37,312 nucleotides of DNA from Acidocella sp. (lineage in GTDB: Bacteria > Pseudomonadota > Alphaproteobacteria > Acetobacterales > Acetobacteraceae): the NCBI RefSeq assembly GCF_027352905.1, contig NZ_DAIEIF010000032.1, positions 1 to 37,312 of the forward strand, given 5' to 3'. This document shows positions 32,718 through 37,312 of this stretch, piece after piece. The translations under genes and the position numbers were made by a program. The notes under the pieces were generated by a model that was not told the origin of the DNA, ran no database searches, and saw nothing but the letters and a program-made list of their open reading frames with translations. Positions within the stretch are counted from its first letter, which is position 1. Each line of letters opens with the position of its first letter.

Positions 32718-35498
32718 TCAAAACCGCACGAGCAGCCCGCCTTGGAGGGTTTGGGCATGCCAGCTGGCCGCGACGGTCGCATCGTAGCGCAGGGTCAGCC
32801 GCCAGAAACCCTTGCCCATCCCTAAGCCGATGCCCAGCTGGGCGCTGACCGGAGACAGATGTAAAGGCTCGGGCGCGAAGATCGTGCCGTCCTCGGCCGT
32901 CATCGCGACGCGGGCGCCGGGGTTGGTGGCGTTCACGGTCAGGCCCAGCGAGGCGACCGGCGCGATTTCCAGCCCGCGCGCGGTGAGAAACGCACGCGTC
33001 GCGCTCATCCGCAGGAAGGGGGCGACATAGACGCCGCTATTGGCGCGGGTGCGCACCGCCAGGGCGGCGGGGGCCGCCTCCGTCAACGCGCCCAGCCAAA
33101 CCCGGGTGATATTCAGCCCCAGCGCGGGGAGGAGCCGCCCGCCCTCTCCCCAGGCCAAGGGACGCGCGGCTTGCAGAGTGGAGGCCAGTATATTGCCATG
33201 GCCGGTGGCGGCCGCCCCGCCAAGGCCGGTGGCGCGCGTCGTCCGCGTATCGGCAATGCCATCCGTCACCGCCGCGCTGAGAAGCGCCTGGCCCAGGGGC
33301 AGGCCGCCATAAAGCCCGAGGCGGACGGTCTGCACCGAGGCCTTGCCCCCCGCCTCGTCCTTGAAGAAGAAGGAATCATAGCCGATGACGGCGCCGAGCC
33401 GCCCCGGACCCGCCGGGTGATCCAGCCCGGCGAGAAACCCGCCGCCGCGCGAATCGTAAGCGCCATCGGTGGAGAGATCGCCGCCGGAGGCCGCGAGCCA
33501 GCCGCCCATACGGCATAAACCGCTGGCGAGCGCGGCGGCGGCGTTCCCGGTCTGATTGCCCTGCGGGGCGAGACCGGCTGCGCAACCCTGCCCTTCCGCC
33601 TGCCCGGCATGGGCAAGCAGGGTTTGCCCCAGCTCCGTGCCGCTCAGCGCCATGCTCTGCGCCGCATTGGCGAAGAGGCGGTCATCTCCGGGCGCCACCA
33701 CCATAGGCTGGGCGAGAGTGAGGGCGGCGCTGGCGGCGGGAGCGGGCGCGGCGCTGCCCACCGGGTCCGCGCTCGCCGGGGCCGCCAGGCTGGCCGCCTC
33801 CTCATTGGTCTCGTTGGCCGGGGCCGGAGCCGGCGGGGCCAGCGCCGCGCCCACGCTGGGGCCACCCGCCGGGCCGGTACCGGGATTGCCATCGCGGGTG
33901 AGGCTGGCGGCATCGGTCGCCCGCACCTGGGCGAAAGCCCCGGAGACCGCCCCCGCGGTGAGAAAGGTGTAGGTCCCCGGCGCGTAGGTGCCGGGCGCGA
34001 GCACATAGGCGAGCGTGCCGCCAAGATGCGCGGTGCCGGTGACGTTGAGCTGGTTCATCCCCGCCGGGGTCACCAGCACCCGCAGCGTGCCGCTCTGCGT
34101 CTGGGTGAAATCGCCGGCGATGCTCAGCGGCGTGCCCGCCAGCCCGGCCTGGAGCGTGCCCGCATTGACGACCTGGCCAACCGTCCAGTTGCCGCTCGCC
34201 GTCCAGGCCGCGCCGGGCTGCACGGTGAGCCGCCCCGCCGCGAGGCCGGTGATGCTGGTGGCGAGGCTGCCCTGCCCGGCGAGGGTGATGGCGCTGGCCG
34301 TGCCATTGCCGGCGATGATGCCCTCGATTTGGGTGCCGGTGCCCAGCATGATCTGGCTGGCGCCGCCTTGGAGGCTGATGGCCGCGCCCCCCGGCGCGGC
34401 GATGACGCCCTCATTCTCGATGCTGACCGGGCCGGTGGCGAGAATGCCGGTCGCCCCGGCGATGGAGCCGGCATTGACGATGACGCTGCCCGCGCCGGCG
34501 GCCACGCCCGCCGCGCCGCCGCTGATCACGCCGCCCGCCTCGTTGGTGAGGGTGCCCGCCTTGCCGAGCGCCACGCCGCTCACCCCGCCGGAAATGCGCC
34601 CCGCATTGTCGAGCGTGCCGCCTTCAGCGAATTGCACCCCTGTCTGGCCGCCATGGATGAGGCCGGTATTGGCGAGGACGCCGCCGGGATTGATGTCGAT
34701 GACGCCATCCGTGCCGCCCGCGATGACGCCGCTATTGGTGACGGTGGCATCGCCCATGAGATAGACGCCGAAGAGCCGCCCGCCGATCTGCCCCGCATTG
34801 GTGATGCTGGAACCGCTGCCCCCGGCATAGACGCCGGAATACCCCCCCGCCAGCATGCCCGTGGCGGTGTTGGTGAAGGCGCCGCCGGAATAGAGGGAGA
34901 CCGCATCCCCGCTTTGGGCCGAGATCGTGCCGCTATTCTGCACCACTCCAAGGCCATTGCCGGTATAGACGCCGATATGGCCGCCAAAGATCAAGCCGGT
35001 ATTGGTGACGGAGCCGCCCTGGTTGAGGCTGACGCCGTCATACCCCGCGCCGATCTGACCGCTATTGCTGACGGTGCCGGCGCCGCCATTGACCCGCACG
35101 CCATAGTGGCCCGCATGGATCACGCCGCTATTGGTCACGCTGCCCGCCGCCGCCAGATCCACCGCGTTCGCCCCGTAAACGCCGCCGGTATTGATGAGGC
35201 CGCCGCCCCCGCCCAGGCGCACGCCCACCCCCTCCGTATCCGCCACCAGGCCGTGATTGACGAGCTGGGCGGGCAGGCTGGCGCTGATGGCCGCGCCGCC
35301 GCTGGCGGTGATGCTGACGCCCGCGCCGATCTCGGCCCCGCCCAGCGCGTCGAGATTGACCTCGCCCCCCTGGTCCTGAGTGATGGTGGTTTGCGCCCAG
35401 GCGGGGCTGGCGATGCACAGCGCCGCGGGCAGGGCCAGGAGCGGCGCGCGGCCAGCCCTGGGGGATGGAAGGGGAGGGAGAGGGGTGATGAGCGCCAT
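32718..35498 (-). CDS. Autotransporter with beta-helical repeat passenger and outer-membrane beta-barrel
   Basis: A 926-residue type V secretion protein. The signal peptide runs to about residue 36 (core LLALPAALCIASPAWA/QTT). The passenger from about 75 to 380 is built of ~20-residue repeats resembling T-N-S-G-x-I-x-G-G-x-x-G-V, as in beta-helices. A non-repeat region with IAGDFTQTQSGTLRVLV and a Pro/Ala-rich linker (~560-620) leads to the C-terminal barrel, which starts around GGWLAASGGD and alternates amphipathic strands. The last residue is Phe (GGLLVRF), the outer-membrane insertion signal. ATG 35498 has AAGGAAGG at good spacing; the longer frame to 35537 begins at an unlikely GTG. No protease or lipase motif was recognised in the passenger; adhesion is only a guess. 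Confidence 0.93.
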   Translation of the reverse strand: MALITPLPPLPSPRAGRAPLLALPAALCIASPAWAQTTITQDQGGEVNLDALGGAEIGAGVSITASGGAAISASLPAQLVNHGLVADTEGVGVRLGGGGGLINTGGVYGANAVDLAAAGSVTNSGVIHAGHYGVRVNGGAGTVSNSGQIGAGYDGVSLNQGGSVTNTGLIFGGHIGVYTGNGLGVVQNSGTISAQSGDAVSLYSGGAFTNTATGMLAGGYSGVYAGGSGSSITNAGQIGGRLFGVYLMGDATVTNSGVIAGGTDGVIDINPGGVLANTGLIHGGQTGVQFAEGGTLDNAGRISGGVSGVALGKAGTLTNEAGGVISGGAAGVAAGAGSVIVNAGSIAGATGILATGPVSIENEGVIAAPGGAAISLQGGASQIMLGTGTQIEGIIAGNGTASAITLAGQGSLATSITGLAAGRLTVQPGAAWTASGNWTVGQVVNAGTLQAGLAGTPLSIAGDFTQTQSGTLRVLVTPAGMNQLNVTGTAHLGGTLAYVLAPGTYAPGTYTFLTAGAVSGAFAQVRATDAASLTRDGNPGTGPAGGPSVGAALAPPAPAPANETNEEAASLAAPASADPVGSAAPAPAASAALTLAQPMVVAPGDDRLFANAAQSMALSGTELGQTLLAHAGQAEGQGCAAGLAPQGNQTGNAAAALASGLCRMGGWLAASGGDLSTDGAYDSRGGGFLAGLDHPAGPGRLGAVIGYDSFFFKDEAGGKASVQTVRLGLYGGLPLGQALLSAAVTDGIADTRTTRATGLGGAAATGHGNILASTLQAARPLAWGEGGRLLPALGLNITRVWLGALTEAAPAALAVRTRANSGVYVAPFLRMSATRAFLTARGLEIAPVASLGLTVNATNPGARVAMTAEDGTIFAPEPLHLSPVSAQLGIGLGMGKGFWRLTLRYDATVAASWHAQTLQGGLLVRF
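34374..35274 (-). repeat. Degenerate ~20-residue coding repeats of the autotransporter passenger
   Basis: About a dozen units of the type VTNSGVIHAGHYGVRV, VSNSGQIGAGYDGVSL, VTNTGLIFGGHIGVYT, VTNSGVIAGGTDGV and LDNAGRISGGVSGVAL follow one another, mostly about 20-24 residues long. Boundaries are approximate. Confidence 0.8.
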
Positions 35499-35696
35499 CG
35501 GGGCCTTCCTTTTTAGTCGTGCCCCGTTTTGCGGCACCTTTCGACTGAAAATTGTGCCCCCGAGGGTAAGGCTAAAAACCTGAATCTCCCGTTAATCCCG
35601 CCCGTCCCCCACCGCCGGAATGGCTTGCCTCCGCCGCGCGGCGGGCGTAAGCCCCGGCCTCACGATCATTCAGAATTCAATCCGCAAGGCAGTCAC

Positions 35697-36263
35697 ATGA
35701 AGCAGCAGGCTAATCTCATCCGCGCCGGCCAGGTTATCGAGCACGACGGTGCGCGCTGGACCGTGCTGAAGCAGCAGATCATCACTCCCGGCAAGGGCGG
35801 CGCCTTCATCCAGGTGGAGATGCGCAACCTGAAAACAGGCAATAAGACCAATGAGCGCTGGCGCACCGCCGATACGGTCGAGCGGCTGACCACCGAGGAC
35901 CGCGATTACGTCTATTCCTATACGGATGGCGATAATCTGGTGCTGATGGATCCCGAGACCTTCGAGCAGTTCATGGTGCCCGCCGCCCTGCTCGGCGACG
36001 CCGCCCCCTTTTTGCAGGACAACATGCCGGTCAGCGTGGCGCTGGTGGAGGGCGACCCGGTGGGCATCACCCTGCCGCCGCAGGCGACGCTGGAGGTGGT
36101 CGAGGCCGACCCGGTGGTGAAGGGGCAGACCGCCTCCTCCTCCTATAAGCCCGCCAAGCTCTCCAACGGCGTGAAGACGCTGGTCCCGCCTTTCATCGAG
36201 GCGGGAGAGCGTATCGTCGTGCGCACGGAAGACGGCTCCTACGTGGAACGCGCCAAGGGCTGA
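35697..36263 (+). CDS. efp: Translation elongation factor P
   Basis: EF-P relieves ribosome stalling at polyproline stretches. The 188-residue protein has the three-domain EF-P layout: N-terminal KOW-like domain with the loop TPGKGGAF (30-37), where K33 is the position modified in many bacteria, the middle domain with YVYSYTDGDNLVLMDPETF, and the C-terminal domain ending YVERAKG. No modification gene is nearby. The start at 35697 is set by AAGG upstream and the family-typical MKQQANLIRAG; a longer frame from 35529 is noncoding. The region 35499-35696 is a divergent intergenic space with no promoter I can assign confidently. A hairpin with a T-run overlaps the stop codon. Confidence 0.97.
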   Translation: MKQQANLIRAGQVIEHDGARWTVLKQQIITPGKGGAFIQVEMRNLKTGNKTNERWRTADTVERLTTEDRDYVYSYTDGDNLVLMDPETFEQFMVPAALLGDAAPFLQDNMPVSVALVEGDPVGITLPPQATLEVVEADPVVKGQTASSSYKPAKLSNGVKTLVPPFIEAGERIVVRTEDGSYVERAKG

Positions 36264-36275
36264 AGCGCCCTTTTT
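36255..36275 (+). terminator. Intrinsic terminator overlapping the efp stop codon
   Basis: AAGGGC (36255-36260), loop TGAAGC (36261-36266, containing the efp TGA), GCCCTT (36267-36272), with T-run 36271-36275. It forms a perfect 6-bp stem and a short T-tract, modest in strength. It would separate efp from the next gene 33 bp downstream or reduce read-through. Confidence 0.5.
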
Positions 36276-36296
36276 GATCTTAGGGATATCCACGCC

Positions 36297-37124
36297 ATGA
36301 TGCCACGCCTCTCGGCGCATATGACGGTGATGCACAACGCCGCCAACAAGGCGGCCAAGCGCCTGCTGCGCGATTTCATGGAGGTCGAGAATCTCCAGGT
36401 CTCGGTGAAGGGGCCGGGGGATTTCGTCACCCAGGCGGATCTGCGCGCCGAGGCGACGCTGCGCGAGGAGCTGGAACGGGCGCGCCCCGGCTATGGCTTT
36501 CTGATGGAGGAGAGCGGCGCCTCCGGCTCCGATAAATGGGCCTGGCGCTGGATCGTCGACCCGCTCGACGGCACCACCAATTTCCTCCACGGCATCCCCC
36601 ATTGGGCCATCTCCATCGCGCTGGAGAAACGGCTGCCGGAGGGTGGCGGCGAGATCAGCGCGGCGGTGATCTTCTCCCCGGTGAATGGCGAGATGTTCTG
36701 GGCCGAGAAGGGCGTGGGCGCCTATCTCAACGACCGGCGGCTGCGCGTCTCCGGCCGGCGCGAGCCGCGCGACGCGCTGTTCGCCACCGGCATTCCCTTC
36801 GCCGCCACCTCCGCCAGCCACCGCCTGGCCTTCGCCCGCACGCTGGGGGCGCTGATGCCCGCCGCCGCCGGGGTGCGGCGCTTCGGCTCCGCCGCGCTCG
36901 ACCTCGCCTGGGTCGCGGCCGGGCGTTATGACGGTTATTGGGAGATGGGGATCAAGCCCTGGGATATCGCGGCGGGAATGCTGATCGTCCGCGAGGCGGG
37001 CGGCTACGCCACCAATGGCGCGGGCCAGGATGTTCTCGACGAGACGGTGGTCGCGGCCAACCCGCACCTCCATCCCCGCCTCCTGGAGCTGGTGCGGGAC
37101 GGTCTGGCGGCCAGGGCTGGTTGA
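36297..37124 (+). CDS. Inositol monophosphatase family protein (SuhB-like)
   Basis: A 275-residue Mg-dependent phosphatase of the inositol monophosphatase family, acting on myo-inositol-1-phosphate or related sugar phosphates. Metal-site motifs are EES (71-73), DPLDGTTNF (88-96), and WDIAAGMLIVREAGG near the C-terminus, with VTQADLRAE (44-52) ahead. SuhB-type proteins also take part in rRNA transcription antitermination, so enzymatic and regulatory roles cannot be separated here. Compared with cysQ in this window, it has the fuller GTTNFLHG segment typical of IMPases. The ATG at 36297 is followed by further Met codons at residues 2, 9 and 12, so the start could be slightly later. Confidence 0.93.
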   Translation: MMPRLSAHMTVMHNAANKAAKRLLRDFMEVENLQVSVKGPGDFVTQADLRAEATLREELERARPGYGFLMEESGASGSDKWAWRWIVDPLDGTTNFLHGIPHWAISIALEKRLPEGGGEISAAVIFSPVNGEMFWAEKGVGAYLNDRRLRVSGRREPRDALFATGIPFAATSASHRLAFARTLGALMPAAAGVRRFGSAALDLAWVAAGRYDGYWEMGIKPWDIAAGMLIVREAGGYATNGAGQDVLDETVVAANPHLHPRLLELVRDGLAARAG

Positions 37125-37140
37125 GGCTAACCTGCCGGGC

Positions 37141-37312
37141 GTGAAACGATTTTTCCGGCTCTGCGGCCTTTTGGCATTCATCCCCGCCTGCGGCCACGCC
37201 CAGGTCACGGTGAATCCGGCCGCCTTGCAGCAATTGCGCGGGCTGCCGCCCGCCCCTCCCGCCGCGCCGCCGCCGCCCGCCCCGGCCACGCCCCGGCCGG
37301 CGCATCAAGCCC
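37141..37312 (+). CDS. Secreted proline-rich protein, N-terminal part (cut by right edge)
   Basis: An open frame from GTG at 37141 runs to the window end (57 codons). It starts MKRFFRLCGLLAFIPACGHA, a good signal peptide with likely cleavage at GHA/QV, then QVTVNPAALQQLRGL, followed by a Pro/Ala-rich linker (about 35-57). Such an arrangement is common in periplasmic or outer-membrane-associated proteins (for example OmpA-domain or SPOR/TonB-like proteins), but the functional domain lies beyond the edge, so no name is given. The GTG is 16 bp behind the phosphatase stop and may be co-transcribed. Confidence 0.75.
   Translation, partial: MKRFFRLCGLLAFIPACGHAQVTVNPAALQQLRGLPPAPPAAPPPPAPATPRPAHQA

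Noticed and set aside
33609-35516. 635-codon frame opposite the autotransporter
   Set aside because: Its periodicity (repeated Ala/Asp/Gly/Ile blocks) simply mirrors the autotransporter repeats; signal peptide, repeats and C-terminal Phe support the minus-strand gene.
35519-35537. GTGCC-N9-GGCAC dyad before the autotransporter gene
   Set aside because: Only 5-bp arms; too short to support an operator without conservation data.

Overview
The window is GC-rich bacterial DNA, gene-dense on both strands, with no stretch above 300 bases lacking a gene and no tRNA, rRNA, CRISPR or insertion sequence that I could see. It looks like an alphaproteobacterium of the Rhodospirillales/Acetobacteraceae type. 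The grounds are the gene order rpmH-rnpA-yidD-yidC-engB-argB, a ctaC-ctaD-ctaB-coxF-ctaE-surf1 oxidase operon, and a hexameric-type citrate synthase. The family assignment is inference from gene order and protein style, not from a search.

Layout: 2-946 is the C-terminal end of SMC. 960-3813 holds an enoyl-CoA hydratase, a dienelactone hydrolase and a TTG-initiated secreted protein of unknown function. 3821-11842 (minus strand) carries an aa3-type cytochrome c oxidase operon (ctaC, ctaD, ctaB, coxF, ctaE, surf1), followed by an M32 carboxypeptidase and mnmE. 11961-19756 (minus strand) is a chain of overlapping genes: ugd, a methyltransferase-glycosyltransferase fusion, a large methyltransferase with ~75-residue repeats, an RgpF-like protein and a PlsC-like acyltransferase. 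A polyprenyl-phosphate sugar-1-phosphate transferase (19878-20951) diverges from ugd. Together these look like a surface-glycan locus using UDP-glucuronate.

Right behind it, 21051-24621 (plus strand) encodes sulfate activation (cysD, cysNC fusion, cysQ). 24663-28693 (minus strand) is the rpmH-rnpA-yidD-yidC-engB-argB block. 28876-31238 holds a patatin-like lipase, a siroheme-synthesis dehydrogenase and an iron-sulfur CysH. The two cys groups supply APS/PAPS, recycle PAP, reduce APS and make siroheme for sulfite reductase, whose gene is not in the window. 31374-32687 is citrate synthase, 32718-35498 an autotransporter, 35697-36263 EF-P, 36297-37124 an inositol-monophosphatase-family enzyme, and 37141 to the right edge the start of a secreted protein.

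Most notable observations: (i) the oxidase keeps CuA cysteines but has Met-to-Ile at the expected axial CuA ligand and acid-to-amide changes at both acidic ligands of the subunit I/II Mg site, and no ctaG (Cox11) gene lies where it normally would; (ii) a nearly perfect 225-bp in-frame tandem duplication inside the large methyltransferase gene; (iii) perfect spaced inverted repeats before cysD and in the gltA leader; (iv) PAPS-forming genes adjacent to a uronic-acid glycan locus.
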